Origin: an uncultured Collinsella sp.
Lineage (GTDB): Bacteria; Actinomycetota; Coriobacteriia; Coriobacteriales; Coriobacteriaceae
NCBI GenBank assembly: GCA_900757595.1
Contig: CAAEOL010000042.1
Coordinates: forward strand, 1 to 64,000
Length of the DNA: 64,000 bases
Direction: 5' to 3'
Below are positions 1 through 11,400 of this stretch, piece after piece (position 1 is the stretch's first letter; every line of letters begins with the position of its first letter). The notes beneath the pieces are model-generated. The model worked only from the letters and a program-made list of their open reading frames with translations. It ran no database searches and was not told where the DNA came from. The position numbers and the translations under genes were made by a program.

Positions 1-40
1 CGCCGTCGTTCGTTTGAACGACGGCGCCCACGTTTTGGAT

Positions 41-823
41 TTATTGGGCTGTGGCGGTGAAGGTTGTTTTGTCGGCGGCGATGTGCACGTGCAGCTTTGC
101 CTGACCGTCGCAGCTGATGAGCACGCCTACCTCGAACGGGGTTCCCGTCTTGTCGTAGGTCGAACGCACGATGCGCATCGCCGCCTTACCGGTGTTCTGT
201 CCCAAAAGACGCGCCTCATGCTTGTCGAGGTTGACTGTCTCGTAGACGGCATCGACGCTTGCGGGCAGGATGCCGGTCTTTTCCGCGATGTAGGCGTAGA
301 GCGAGCCATCCACGTCTTTGCGCGTGAGCTCGGGGCAAAGTGACACGGGGATATAGACGTAGTTGAGCTCCATGGGTTTGTCGTTGGCGAGACGCAGGCG
401 GCGAATCTCCCAGACGGGTGTCCCTTCGGGCACTTTGAGCCCGGAGGCGATGCCGCGGACGGCCGGTATGCTTGAAAAGGCGAGAATCTGCGAGCTCGGA
501 ACCCGTCCCGCTTCGCGCATCCGCGCGCTGAAATTCAGGGCCAGGTCGATGCCGGGTGCTGAAGTTTGGGGCTTGATGAACGTGCCCTGGCCGCGCTTGC
601 GCACCACGCGCCCCTCGATGACGAGATCTTGGAAGCAACGGCGCACGGTCGCGCGCGATAACTCCAGCCGCTCACAGATTTCGAGCTCGCGTGGCAGCGG
701 CGTCTTGGTGTCGAACGCCTGGCTGGCGATAAGCAGAGCGATTCGATGTTTAAGCTGGACATAGAGCGGCGTATCACCGCTGCGGTCGAAGGGTTCGGAG
801 GCGAGAAACGAGATCATATCCAT
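41..823 (-). CDS. GntR/HutC-family transcriptional regulator (wHTH + UTRA)
   Basis: This is a 260-aa DNA-binding regulator. The N-terminal winged helix (about residues 10-75) shows the GntR pattern PLYVQLKHRI, then LPRELEICERLELSRATVRR and a wing GRVVRKRGQGTF. The rest is a UTRA effector domain (about 85-255) with LALNFSARMREAGR and WEIRRLRLANDKPMELNYVYIP, which in this family binds a sugar phosphate or similar ligand. The start at 823 is chosen over 856 because GGAGG lies 6 nt before this ATG. It is divergent from the mannose-family PTS operon, so it is probably its local repressor (inference from position). The ligand cannot be told from sequence. Confidence 0.9.
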   Translation of the reverse strand: MDMISFLASEPFDRSGDTPLYVQLKHRIALLIASQAFDTKTPLPRELEICERLELSRATVRRCFQDLVIEGRVVRKRGQGTFIKPQTSAPGIDLALNFSARMREAGRVPSSQILAFSSIPAVRGIASGLKVPEGTPVWEIRRLRLANDKPMELNYVYIPVSLCPELTRKDVDGSLYAYIAEKTGILPASVDAVYETVNLDKHEARLLGQNTGKAAMRIVRSTYDKTGTPFEVGVLISCDGQAKLHVHIAADKTTFTATAQ

Positions 824-856
824 GGGGTACCTCCATGTCGTGGGCGTACGTGACAT

Positions 857-1131
857 GGTCTGACACTGCGGGGCAAACCGGAGATGCCAGGCCCGATTCT
901 TGCTGGTATGTATGGTGCATAAGGAACATAAAACATTTATCAGGCAATCTACCTGCTATTTTAAAAATAATTAGAAGAAAAAATAATTTAGGCACAAAAA
1001 TAGTTGCTACCGTTAACCGATGAATAGTTGCCGTTCGCAGCTATTTTCTTGTACCGAACATGCCCCGGCGCAACAATAATCTCAGCAAAAAGCAAAGCCG
1101 TGCGACACACGGCAGGTCGAGAGGAGACCGC
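857..1131. promoter_or_regulatory. divergent regulator/PTS intergenic region with repeated half-sites
   Basis: An AT-rich spacer separates the GntR gene from the PTS operon. AATAGTTGC occurs at 999-1007 and again at 1023-1031, 24 bp apart, and a near-inverted copy (GCAGCTATT) lies at 1037-1045. This is a plausible operator cluster for the divergent GntR protein. The A/T-rich block at about 955-990 may carry promoter elements, but I cannot pick one -35/-10 pair with confidence. Confidence 0.45.
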
Positions 1132-1566
1132 ATGCGGTATCTGGTAATGGTCAGTCACGGAACGCTCGCTCCCGGACTGCACAGTGTCCTCAAGATGCTC
1201 GGCAATGACGCCCCGAACATCTTGTCGACGAGTCTCGTGGACGGCATGGGCGCTGACGAGTATGTCGAGAACGTCAAGGCGATGCTCGCTCCCGTTACCG
1301 CCGATGACGAGGTTGTCCTGCTTGGTGACATCCTGGGCGGATCGCCGCTCACCAATGCCATGAACACGCTGGCCGAGAAGGGTTTGCTCGCCCACACCAT
1401 TGCCTTCGGCGGTATGAATCTGCCCATGGCTATGACCGCCATGATGGGGCTTGCCACCATGGACCTGGATTCCCTCAAGCAGATGATGCTGCAGGAGGGC
1501 AAGAACGGTATGTCCGAGCTCGTTGTCCCGACCGATGACGCCGACGACGAGGACGACGACATCTAG
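1132..1566 (+). CDS. PTS mannose-family EIIA component
   Basis: A 144-aa cytoplasmic phosphocarrier of the mannose/fructose/sorbose PTS family. It starts MRYLVMVSHG; His9 in the SHG motif is the expected phosphorylation site (HPr to EIIA to EIIB). The segment VVLLGDILGGSPLTNAM is the usual EIIA-Man core. The start at 1132 has GAGGAGA just upstream; the longer frame back to 1060 adds a basic stretch foreign to the family. The C-terminus is an unusual Asp/Glu run. It is first of four collinear genes (IIA-IIB-IIC-IID). Substrate is unknown. Confidence 0.93.
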   Translation: MRYLVMVSHGTLAPGLHSVLKMLGNDAPNILSTSLVDGMGADEYVENVKAMLAPVTADDEVVLLGDILGGSPLTNAMNTLAEKGLLAHTIAFGGMNLPMAMTAMMGLATMDLDSLKQMMLQEGKNGMSELVVPTDDADDEDDDI

Positions 1567-1645
1567 GCAGCGCATCCGCCCAAATTTTCGTGATGGAGCG
1601 GGGGTTAAGAGGAAAGACCCCCGGTGATAAAGAAAGGGAGAACGC

Positions 1646-2134
1646 ATGATTTCGTTCATCCGTATTGATGACCGTATGATCCATGGACAGACCGTTACCC
1701 GTTGGGCCCTCGAGTATCCCTGCGACGGTCTTATCGCCGTCAACGACGCTGCAGCGTCCAACCCCGTGCTCAAGGAGGCCTACAAGAGTGCCTCGGGCAA
1801 GAAGACGTTCGTGTGGACCAAGGAGCACTTCAAGGAGGTCTCCGAGAAGGTTCTCAAGTCCGACACCAAGTACTTCCTGATCACCAAGAACCCGCTCGAC
1901 ATGAAGGAACTTCTCGTCGATTTTGGCTTTAAGCCCGGCATGGACCGCATCATCGTCGGTCCCTGCAACGATCGTCCCGGCACCACCAAGCTTGGCAACA
2001 ACCAGTCGATCACGCAGGAAGAGGCCCAGGCGCTCGAGGATCTCACCAACGCCGGTTACACGGTCGAGTTCGCCCTTATCAAGGAGAAGTCCATCGGTGA
2101 GTGGCCCAAGTTCCGCGGTCAGTTTGGCTTCTAG
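1646..2134 (+). CDS. PTS mannose-family EIIB component
   Basis: A 162-aa EIIB of the mannose family. The N-terminus MISFIRIDDRMIHGQTVTRW carries His13 in the RMIHGQ motif, the phosphohistidine that passes phosphate to the sugar. Length matches a stand-alone EIIB (about 160 aa). AAAGGGAG precedes the ATG. It lies between EIIA and EIIC in one operon, where it would dock on the membrane EIIC/EIID complex. Confidence 0.95.
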   Translation: MISFIRIDDRMIHGQTVTRWALEYPCDGLIAVNDAAASNPVLKEAYKSASGKKTFVWTKEHFKEVSEKVLKSDTKYFLITKNPLDMKELLVDFGFKPGMDRIIVGPCNDRPGTTKLGNNQSITQEEAQALEDLTNAGYTVEFALIKEKSIGEWPKFRGQFGF

Positions 2135-2206
2135 TTAGGTGCCAGCCGCATTTTGGTATCTACAGCCCTTGGTGAAAGGGGCTGAGGAATAAAGAAAGGG
2201 GAAAGC

Positions 2207-3064
2207 ATGGCAATCAATGCATTCCAAGCCGCGCTGTTCGGCCTGTTCGCCTGCCTGGCATCACTGCCTGGCATGGGCGGCACGACGATCGGCAACTACA
2301 CTCTGGGTCGTCCTCTGGTCGCCGGCCTCATCGTCGGCATCATCATGGGCGATATGCAGACGGGTATCCTCGTCGGCGCTGCCATCCAGGTTGTCTACAT
2401 CGCTCTCGTGACCCCCGGCGGAACCGTCTCCGCCGACGTCCGCGCCGTGTCCTATATCGGCATCCCGCTGGCGATCCTCGCCATCAAGAACTCGGGCATC
2501 GATCCCGCCTCCGCTGAGGCTGCCGGCATGGCCGCATCCCTCGGTGCCGCCGTCGGCACGCTCGGCACTGTGCTCTTCTATGGCACCGCCACCATCAACC
2601 TGGTGTGGCAGGGCATGGGCTGGAAGTGGCTCGAGAAGGGCGATCTCCACAAGCTCTACCTGGTCAACAACGTTCTGCCTTGGATCGGTCACATCGTCTG
2701 CTCGTTCCTCCCGACGTTCATCATCACCATGGGCGGCACCGCCATGGTCGACCTCATGAAGACCTACATGCCCATGGACGGCATCGCGATGAAGACGCTG
2801 TTTACCGTCGGCTCGCTGCTGCCTACCGTCGGTATCGCCATCCTGCTCAAGCAGGTCATCTCTAAGCCCACGGACTTCCTGACGTTCTTCTTCGGCTTCA
2901 CCCTGTCCGCTGTTATGGGCTGCAACCTGATCGCCGCTGCCGGCATCGGCTGCTTCTTCGCCCTGATCAACTATGAGATCGCTTCGCTCAAGATCGACCT
3001 CGCAAACGCTCCCAAGGCAGCTATCGCCTCGGGCTCAGATGATGAGGAAGAGGAGGACATCTAA
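2207..3064 (+). CDS. PTS mannose-family EIIC permease
   Basis: A 285-aa polytopic membrane protein, the sugar-channel subunit of a mannose-family PTS. Hydrophobic segments run throughout, with VAGLIVGIIMGDMQTGILVGA and VYIALVTPGGTVSADVRAVSYIGIPLA typical of EIIC-Man. The C-terminus ends in an acidic tail, as in the operon's EIIA. AAAGGGGAAAGC precedes the ATG. Its TAA overlaps the EIID ATG by one base, which implies translational coupling. Confidence 0.94.
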   Translation: MAINAFQAALFGLFACLASLPGMGGTTIGNYTLGRPLVAGLIVGIIMGDMQTGILVGAAIQVVYIALVTPGGTVSADVRAVSYIGIPLAILAIKNSGIDPASAEAAGMAASLGAAVGTLGTVLFYGTATINLVWQGMGWKWLEKGDLHKLYLVNNVLPWIGHIVCSFLPTFIITMGGTAMVDLMKTYMPMDGIAMKTLFTVGSLLPTVGIAILLKQVISKPTDFLTFFFGFTLSAVMGCNLIAAAGIGCFFALINYEIASLKIDLANAPKAAIASGSDDEEEEDI

Positions 3065-3891
3065 TGGCAGAGAAGAAAAAGCTCTCTAAGAAAACGCTTG
3101 CCAAGTCGTTCCGTAACTGGTCCTATGGCAACCTGACCTGCTTCTCGCAGGAGCACATGCAGACCTTCGGTTACCTGTGCGCCATGCTTCCGATTGTCGA
3201 GGAGCTCTACGACACGCCCGAGGAGCAGAAGCAGGCCCTCCAGACCTACTCCGCGTTCTTCAACACCGAGCCGCAGATCGGCACCATGATTGTCGGCGTC
3301 ACCGCCGGCCTCGAGGAGGCTCGCGCAAACGGCGAGGCCATCGACGACGACGCCATCAACGGCATCCGCGCCGGCCTCATGGGCCCGCTCGCCGGCCTTG
3401 GCGACTCGCTGATCGTCGGTACCCTGATCCCGATCCTGCTCGGTATTGCCCTCGGTCTCTCGACCGGCGGCTCCCCGCTCGGCGCCATCTTCTATATTGT
3501 CGTGTGGAACCTGCTCATGTTCCTTGGCATGCGCTTTGCCTACAACCAGGGCTATGAGCTCGGCGGCAAGGCGGTCGAGGCCCTCGTCGGCCCCAAGGCC
3601 AAGGCTCTGCGTGATTCCATCGTGATGGTCGGTACCATGGTCATCGGTGCAGTCGGTGCTACCTGGGTCTCCATCACCTGCAGCCCCAACCTGGTGCTGC
3701 CCGGTGGCGGTAAGTTCCAGGACACGCTCGATGGCATCTATCCGCACCTGCTGCCGATGATCTTCATCATCTTCTGCTGGTACATGATGACCAAGAAGAA
3801 GGTCAACCCCATCGTTATGATGCTGATCCTCGTTGTGATCGCATTTGTGGGCGTTCTCATTGGCTTCTTCGACCCGGCACTGAGCTACTAG
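3064..3891 (+). CDS. PTS mannose-family EIID component
   Basis: A 275-aa membrane protein that pairs with EIIC. The cytoplasmic first half contains SFRNWSYGNLTCFSQEHMQ and FFNTEPQIGTMIVGVTAGLEEARANG, followed by GLMGPLAGLGDSLIVGTLIPILLGIA, all EIID-Man hallmarks. Transmembrane segments fill the C-terminal half. It is the last gene of the operon and is followed by a strong hairpin terminator. No metabolic enzyme is co-transcribed, so the sugar cannot be inferred from the operon itself. Confidence 0.95.
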   Translation: MAEKKKLSKKTLAKSFRNWSYGNLTCFSQEHMQTFGYLCAMLPIVEELYDTPEEQKQALQTYSAFFNTEPQIGTMIVGVTAGLEEARANGEAIDDDAINGIRAGLMGPLAGLGDSLIVGTLIPILLGIALGLSTGGSPLGAIFYIVVWNLLMFLGMRFAYNQGYELGGKAVEALVGPKAKALRDSIVMVGTMVIGAVGATWVSITCSPNLVLPGGGKFQDTLDGIYPHLLPMIFIIFCWYMMTKKKVNPIVMMLILVVIAFVGVLIGFFDPALSY

Positions 3892-3913
3892 TCATCATCC
3901 CCTGGCCCCCTGT

Positions 3914-3950
3914 AAGGCCGTGCGGCCTCAACCGCACGGCCTTCTGATTT
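3914..3950 (+). terminator. Rho-independent terminator of the PTS operon
   Basis: A perfect 12-bp stem AAGGCCGTGCGG / CCGCACGGCCTT with a 6-nt loop, followed by a T-containing tail, lies just after the EIID stop. Confidence 0.85.
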
Positions 3951-4086
3951 TGCGCCGCCCTTCAAGGGCAATATGGCCAGCGACCTCCATCGCCTACACG
4001 ACACCCGCTATATTGCTCTTGAAAGATGACGTATTCGACAAACGATGCACTTGCGCATGATGCACACTTTGCACGAGGAGGACCAT

Positions 4087-4413
4087 ATGCACGAGAAACA
4101 TGGACACGACCTTTCGCGCGACGACTTGATTCGCGAGGCAAAGATGCAGGCCGATGCTATTCAGCGGCTCAATGTTTGGCTGCGCCTGGGCTATTCGCTC
4201 GTGGCGATTGGCTTTTTGATGGGGATGTGGGGTATGCAGGGCGGCCCCGGCTGGGGTGTCCCCGTGGGCATCGTGTGCCTGGTGGTGGGCACTCCGCTTT
4301 CGATCGTGCTTAAGGTCGGCACGACCAACGCCAAAAAGAATGTCGAGCGCATGCTCGAGGCCGCTGGTGTCGACGTTGAGGAGCTTATGCGACGCAAGAA
4401 GGACGAGCAATAG
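4087..4413 (+). CDS. small membrane protein of unknown function
   Basis: I do not recognise the family of this 108-aa protein. The N-terminus is hydrophilic and His-rich (MHEKHGHDLSRDDLIREA). Two hydrophobic segments follow (about residues 40-55 and 60-77: LGYSLVAIGFLMGMWGM and WGVPVGIVCLVVGTPLSIVL), then a charged C-terminal helix (KKNVERMLEAAGVDVEELMRRKKDEQ). The start at 4087 follows GAGGAGGACCAT; the frame opens upstream at 4045 without a better ribosome site. It stands alone between the PTS operon and the MarR gene. Confidence 0.7.
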   Translation: MHEKHGHDLSRDDLIREAKMQADAIQRLNVWLRLGYSLVAIGFLMGMWGMQGGPGWGVPVGIVCLVVGTPLSIVLKVGTTNAKKNVERMLEAAGVDVEELMRRKKDEQ

Positions 4414-4517
4414 ACTTCCGCGTTGGGGTATCATAAATAATTGTTGCGAATGTTAACTAATGTACGGCAAATGACGGTTTTATGGCCCTTCTAGAGTTGC
4501 AAAGGACAATATCCCCA

Positions 4518-4958
4518 GTGGATTACGATGACGTCGCTCGAAAACTGATTGTGTACTCACGTTCCCTTGCCAAGGGATCCTTGAGTGCTGCCGGCGGCGC
4601 CAGTGTGGGCGAGGCACCGGTTTTACAGTATCTATCGGGTATTGACGGTGATGTCATTCCCTCCGAGATTGCCAAGAAGCTGAAATTCTCCCGTGCGCGC
4701 ATGTCGCATATCTTGGATTCACTCGAGAGTAAGGGTTACGTTCAGCGCAGGACTGATCCAAACGATCGTCGGCGTGTGCTGGTGAGCATTACCGAGGAAG
4801 GCCGTGATTTCGCGGCGAAAAAAAATGCCGAGAGTGTGGCATCGCTCTCGAAACAACTCTCGGCGCTCGGCGAGCACGATGCCCAGGAGCTCGTGCGCAT
4901 CCTGAATAAAGCTTACAGCCTTACCTATGATGCCGACGACTACCTGGACAATCTATAA
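4518..4958 (+). CDS. MarR-family transcriptional regulator
   Basis: A winged-helix regulator of about 146 aa. DNA-binding core: IPSEIAKKLKFSRARMSHILDSLESKGYVQRR, followed by the MarR wing signature DPNDRRRVLVSITEEG. Flanking helices serve dimerisation. I prefer the GTG at 4518 because AAAGGA lies 11 nt upstream; an in-frame ATG at 4482 lacks an obvious ribosome site, so the start is uncertain. It lies upstream of the GH31 gene on the same strand. The palindrome ACCAATTGGT at 5208-5217 would suit a MarR dimer, but that link is inference. Confidence 0.85.
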   Translation: MDYDDVARKLIVYSRSLAKGSLSAAGGASVGEAPVLQYLSGIDGDVIPSEIAKKLKFSRARMSHILDSLESKGYVQRRTDPNDRRRVLVSITEEGRDFAAKKNAESVASLSKQLSALGEHDAQELVRILNKAYSLTYDADDYLDNL

Positions 4959-5463
4959 GGATAAAGACAGACATTTAGGTGCATCTTGAAATGCACCCGG
5001 GACAGTTGTGCCCATCAGCCACCGTCAACATCTCATTCCAAACCAAATCAGCCAACGTACGTCATGGCAATCTCCGGTAGGTCGCAGGGCGGCGGTCGAG
5101 CTTTTCTCTCGGGAAACTTCGCGAAGCCCAGTTCCCGAGGGAAAGGTATGGTCTGTGTAATACCAGATAAACAGTACATTTTTGCTAGATTGGTATTTGA
5201 CTGAAGAACCAATTGGTATGGCTTATTAAGCCTACCTTGCCGTTGACGCTCATTTTACTGCCGTTGGCGGACTTCCGAACTTGGTTGCGCAAGTGCTCCC
5301 ATATATTGATATGACCTAGTAGGTGGCTATCTGGTTACTACCAGTTGGCCCCTTGGTAACGGGTGGCCCCATTGTGCGGAATGTACCGAACATCCCCGTT
5401 TGATACGTTTTCCCATGCTGCCGGGGGGGGGCGTCCTCGGCATGTCGGAAGAAAGGAGCCCAG
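4959..5463 (+). promoter_or_regulatory. 505-bp leader upstream of the GH31 gene with palindromic sites
   Basis: No credible gene lies here. It holds a perfect 10-bp palindrome ACCAATTGGT at 5208-5217, a nearby half-site ATTGGTAT at about 5189-5196, and the inverted repeat CTGGT/ACCAG at 5331-5344. Together these suggest operator sites for a dimeric regulator. The ribosome site AGAAAGGAG sits at about 5450-5458. A TTGACT at 5197-5202 resembles a -35 box, but no well-spaced -10 is clear. Confidence 0.4.
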
Positions 5464-8400
5464 GTGCGCAGGAATTCCATTTTTACGAAACGGTGGGTGA
5501 AGGGAAGCGCGGTCCTCGTTGCCACTGCAGCGACGCTCGTGTTTGCCAATCCCCAGCAGGCGATTGCCACGCCACTCAAGGGCGTCGACTCAGCGACCGT
5601 GTCCCAGTCTGCCTCGAATGTCGTCGACATCGATTTCGCTGACGGCATCAAGGGCCGTATTACGTTCCTCGAGAACGGTATTTTCCGTTATAACGTCGAC
5701 CCCAAGGGTGAGTTTTCCGATTACGCCACACCGCGCAGTAAGTCCCACACGGCTAAAATCCAGGCTCAGCCCGATACCTCGGACACCTACAGCAAGCCGA
5801 GCGCGACGGTTGCCGACAAGGGCGACACTATCGAGATCACCGGCGGAAAGGCGACCGTGATCCTGGACAAGGCGACTGGCAAGATGAGTATCAAGTCAGG
5901 CGACCGTGTCGTGGTTTCCGAGTCCGCGTCCCTCGACCTTGATAAGAAGGGTACCGTCCAGACGCTCGCCAAGGAGAAGTCCGAGAACTTCTTTGGCGGC
6001 GGCACCCAGAACGGACGCTTCCTGCACACCAACCAGACCATCGCCATCTCCAACACGAACAACTGGACTGATGGCGGCGTTGCCTCGCCCAACCCGTTTT
6101 ATTGGACGAGTGACGGCTACGGCGTACTCCGAAACACGTTTGCAGAGGGTTCCTACGACTTCGGTTCCACGGACTCATCGACGGTCACGACTTTGCACAG
6201 CGAGAATGAGTTTGATGCCTACTACTTCGTGGCGACCAACGAGGGCGCTTCGAACGTGGCAACCGAGATGCTGCAGGACTACTACAAGGTGACCGGTAAC
6301 CCGGTACTGCTGCCCGAGTACGGGTTCTACCTTGGTCATCTTAATGCCTATAACCGTGATGGCTGGTCAACGACCTCGGGTCAAAAGAAGTGGGAGACCA
6401 AGGGCAGCAAGTCCTCGAGCGAGAAGGGCGACGTTAAGTACGAGTCTGGCATGTCGACGGGCTACAAGCTCGACGGCACACTTGCGGCCGAGACGCTCAA
6501 CGGTGAGGGCCCTTCGGTTGATACCGAGAACATGAAAGCGACCGATTTCGACCGCCAGTTCTCTGCTCGGCAGGTTATCGATGACTACGAGGACAACGAC
6601 ATGCCGCTCGGTTGGTTCCTGCCGAACGACGGCTACGGCGCCGGCTATGGCCAGAACGGTTACTACAAGACCGGCGGCGTCAACTCCGACGGAACGAGCT
6701 CGGCCGACCGTCTTAACGCTGTGCGTGCCAATGTCGACAACCTTAAGAAGTTCACCGAGTATGCCAACTCCAAGGGTGTGAGCACGGGCTTGTGGACCCA
6801 GTCCAACCTTGAGCCCGACAGCAACTCCGAGACCCCGTGGCACCTGCTTCGCGACTTCGACGCCGAGGTCAAGACGGGAGGCATCTCTACCCTTAAGACC
6901 GACGTTGCCTGGGTTGGATCTGGCTACTCCTTTGGTCTTAATGGCATCAAGACAGCTTATGACACGGTGACGACCGGCGCTAACAAGCGCCCCAACATCA
7001 TCACGCTCGATGGTTGGGCCGGCACGCAGCGCTTTGGTGGCATTTGGACCGGCGACCAGTATGGCGGTAACTGGGAGTACATTCGCTTCCATATCCCCAC
7101 GTATATCGGTCAGAGTCTTTCGGGCAACCCCAACATCGGCTCCGACATGGATGGCATCTTTGGCGGCGACCCCATCATCTCTGCGCGTGACTACCAGTGG
7201 AAGACGTTCACGCCCTCTATGCTTGACATGGACGGTTGGGGCACCTACCGTAAATCGCCCATGACGCACGGCGATCCCTACACAGGCATCTCGCGCTTCT
7301 ACCTCAAGCTCAAGGCGCAGCTCATGCCCTATATCTACACGAGCGCGGCCTCGGCGGCCAACATCGACACGGGTAACGGCGATGCCGGCCTGCCCATGAT
7401 CCGCGCCATGCTGCTTTCCGACAACTCCGAGTACGCCGCAAGCACTTCGACGCAGTACCAGTATATGTTCGGTGAGAACTTCCTAGTGGCACCGGTGTAT
7501 CAGGATACCCAGGCAGACGAGAACGGCAACGACATTCGCAATGGGATTTACCTCCCCAACTACGGCACCGACGAGAATCCCACCATCTGGATCGATTACT
7601 TCTCGGGTAAGCAGTATCGCGGCGGCCAGGTTCTCAACAACTACGAGGCTCCGCTTTGGAAGCTGCCGCTGTTTGTGAAGGCCAACGCTATCGTGCCGAT
7701 GTACGCCGAGAACAACAACCCCGAGGCAGTGAGCGACACCAACACCAAGGGTACCGACCGCAGTCAGCGTATCGTCGAGTTCTTCGCCACCGAGGGCGAC
7801 GGCACCTTTACGCAGTACGAGGACGACGGCTCCTCCATCGAAAACAACACGACTGAGGACGATTCCTACGGCACGATCGACAATATCTCCTACGGTGAGC
7901 ATGTGAGCACCGTCTACAGCTCCAAGGCCGCAGGCGGCACCGCGACCTTTACCGCCGAGGCCTCGAAGGGCGGCTACAACGGCTACGACTCCAACCGCAC
8001 CACGACCTTCGTGGCCAATGTGTCCGCCAAGCCCACGAGCGTTGTCGCCAAGAACGGCGGATCCGCACTCAACGTGGTTGAGGTCGACTCGCAGGAGACC
8101 TTTGACGCCGCGACCCCCGAGGCCGGCCAGGCGGTCTACTTCTACAGCGAGACCCCCAACCTCAACCACTACGGCAGCGATGCGGACGGCACCGAGGCCG
8201 AGCAGGGCGAGAGCTTTAACAACACCAAGATCACCACGAACCCCAAGGTCTACGTCAAGTTCGCGAAGACCGATGTTGCTGCAGCGGCGCAGACGCTTGA
8301 GCTGGGCGGTTTCGTGAATGCCGACGCCACGCTCACAGCCGATCGCCTCAACGAGAACCTCTCCGCACCCACGAACCTTGCTGCCCCCGAGGACGTCACG

Positions 8401-11400
8401 ACCCCAACGAGCATAAAGCTCACCTGGGGAAAGGTCGATGGTGCTACCTCCTACGACCTTAAGGTCGACGGCACTGTGTTTGCCGTGGGTGATGCGGCCG
8501 AGTTCACGCACACCGACCTCGCCTACAATAGCAAGCACACCTACCAGATTCGTTCGCGCAACGCCGAGGGTTACTCCGCCTGGAGCGATGTGCTCGAGGC
8601 GAACTCCGCACTCGATCCGTGGCGGAACGTCCCCGACGCCGAGGAAATCACCTGGGAGGGCTCACTTTACGGCAGCCATAAGGCCGAGCTTGCCTTCGAC
8701 CATGAGTTCCAGTCGGGCGACGGCGGTTTCCACTCCGGTGGCAACGATCTGGGCAAGGCGCTTACCGTTGACTATGGACGCGCTTACAAGCTCGATAAGC
8801 TCGAGTACTATCCGCGCGATGACGCCGGCAACGGCACTGTGACCAAGATGCGTGTTGAGACGAGTCTCGATGGCGTCCACTGGACGAGCCAGGAGGTCGA
8901 TTGGGCACGTTCCGCTGATTGTAAGACGGTAGCGTTTGACGGCACCGTGGCCGCCCGTTACGTGCGCATGACACCGCTCGCCTCGGTCGGCAATTTCTTC
9001 TCCGCGTCCGAGATTGCCATCTACAAGACCGACGGCACGGATGGCTTCGCCGTGGGCTCCAACCTCAACAAGGCCACGATCTCCGACGGAGACTACTCCA
9101 ACATGAAGAACTATCTGGGCCTCGAGAACCGCGAGCCCGATACCCCGACGTTCGGTTCGCAGATCCGCGACCACTTCGCCGACCTCAACGATAACGGCGT
9201 TTACGACGTCTACGATTACTCGTTCACCATGGCGGGTCTTGACGGCGGCACTAAACAAAAGGGCAGGGTCGCAGGTTCGCTCGCGGTGATTCCGAGCAAG
9301 ACCGAGGTCGAGGCCGGTGATGAGATCACCGTTGATGTCTATGCGGCCGACGCCAAGAACGTCAACGCCCTGGGCGCTCTCGTCAACTTCAAGAGCGACC
9401 AGTTCGAGTTTGTGTCCGAGAGCATCGCGCAGGACGGCTCGACTGCCGGCATGGAGAACCTGTCTCGCGAGAAGGTCCAGTTCGCGGACAGAACGCAGAC
9501 TATCAATCTCGCCTTTGCCAACCGCGGCGATGGCAAGCTCTACAACGGTACCGGCGCGGTGGCGAGTTTCAAGCTCAAGGCCAAGACCGCCGGAAAGGTC
9601 GAACTGCCCTCGACATCTTGGCTTATCGGCCCGGCATGCGACGCACTTGAGTTTGCGAGCGACGGCACGGTGACGATGCCGGACGTTCCTCAGCCAACGG
9701 TCGCCGAGTACGCCCAGGATGCCTTCAACATCACGATGACCAACGATGAGCTCACGACCGACGACGGGACCAACGTCGAGAAACTTATCCAGCAGAAGAG
9801 CTATAACGCGCTGTTCGATAATAACGAGGGCGACAACGGCTTTGAGTTCCTGTGGAACTGGAGTGGCAACTGGGACAGCGAGGGTAAGCTACCGAGTTAC
9901 GTGAAGCTTCCCACCACGATGACATTCGCATTTAAGACGCCGTCGAAACTCGATAGCGTCGAGGTCGTTAACCGCAACGGCGGCAACGGAACCGTACAGA
10001 AGATCAAGGCCGTCGTGACGTTCGAGGATGGCTCGATCCAAGAGTTCGCGGGCGGGGAGTACGATTCCTTCCTGGCTCGCTACGCCTTTGACCTCTCTGC
10101 CGAGAACAAGGGCAAGAAGGCGACCAAGGTCGAGGTCACGCCGCTTGAGGCATCGGGTGACCAGATGCTCACACTGCGTGAGGTCAACTTCAACTACACG
10201 CAGGGTGTCGAGGCCATCGAGGGTGTCGAGCTAGGCAAGAACCAGACCGAGTTCTTTGAAGGCGACATTACGCCCGTCGACGCCAAGGCTACGCCTGAGA
10301 GCGCTGGCTACCCCTATGTGACGGTCGAGAGCTCCGACCCCTCTGTGGTAAGCGTCTCCGCTGTTCAGGCTGGCGATAGCGTGAGCTACTACCTGCGTGC
10401 CAACAAGGCCGGCAAGGCAAAGATCACGGTGGCGTCGGTACTCGACCCCTCCAAGACCGCATCCTATGAGGTCGAGGTCAAGGCTGGTGTCGATACCTCT
10501 GCGCTCGTGGCAGCGCTTTCCAAGGCCGCGGGCTACAGCGAGTCCGTCTACACCAAGGATTCCTATGCAGCTCTCACCACTGCGGTCGAGGCGGCTCGGA
10601 AGCTCCTCGACAGCGGCCAGGGCAGCTATAGCAAGAAGGATGTCGCAGACGCCACTGCCAAGATCGAGAAGGCAATCGACGGCCTCAAGATGCGCCCTGT
10701 CGATGAGAAGATCCTCATCAACACGCCCGAGAACCGCAAGAACGTCAAGGTGGCCGACTTCTCGAGTGAGGCCGACTACGAGGGCAGCAATGCCGTCAAC
10801 GCTCTCGACGGCGACGAGCGGACGCTTTGGCACAGCGACTGGGCCCATGGGACCGGTATGCCCCAGTATCTGAGTGTCGACCTGGGCCGCGACTACGATC
10901 TCACCGACGTTACATTCCTGCCGCGCCAGGACGGCGGCACTAACGGCGATATCTTCGAGGCCGAGATACTGGTCTCCGACACTGCCGACGGTTATGAGAT
11001 GGGCACCGCCGCGTCGATGGGTACGTTCGCCTTCGACAACGACGGCCGCGTGCTCACCGACCGTGGCGACTGGAAGCAGATGAGCTTTGGCGCCGCGCGC
11101 GGTCGCTACGTGACCGTCAAGGTGATTCACGCCGGCGGTGGCGACGCTGATGCCTACTGCAGCATGGCGGAGCTCAAGTTCTACGGTACGGCCGTCCCCG
11201 ATCCGGTGGCGAAGGATGATCTCGCTACCGCGATCGAAAAGGTTGATGCCGAGGTTGCTGCCGGCGACCTCAAGGCCGGTGACTACACCGAGGCCTCCTG
11301 GACGGCGCTCGAGAACGCCCTGGCGAGCGCCCGCGCCATCTTGAGCGATGAGGACGCCACGCAGGACGAGGTCGACCAGGCGCTCAGGGCGCTCGAGAGC

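Noticed and set aside
4986..5204. 72-codon open frame in the GH31 leader
   Set aside because: No ribosome site, no domain, and it overlaps the palindromic sites; more likely non-coding.
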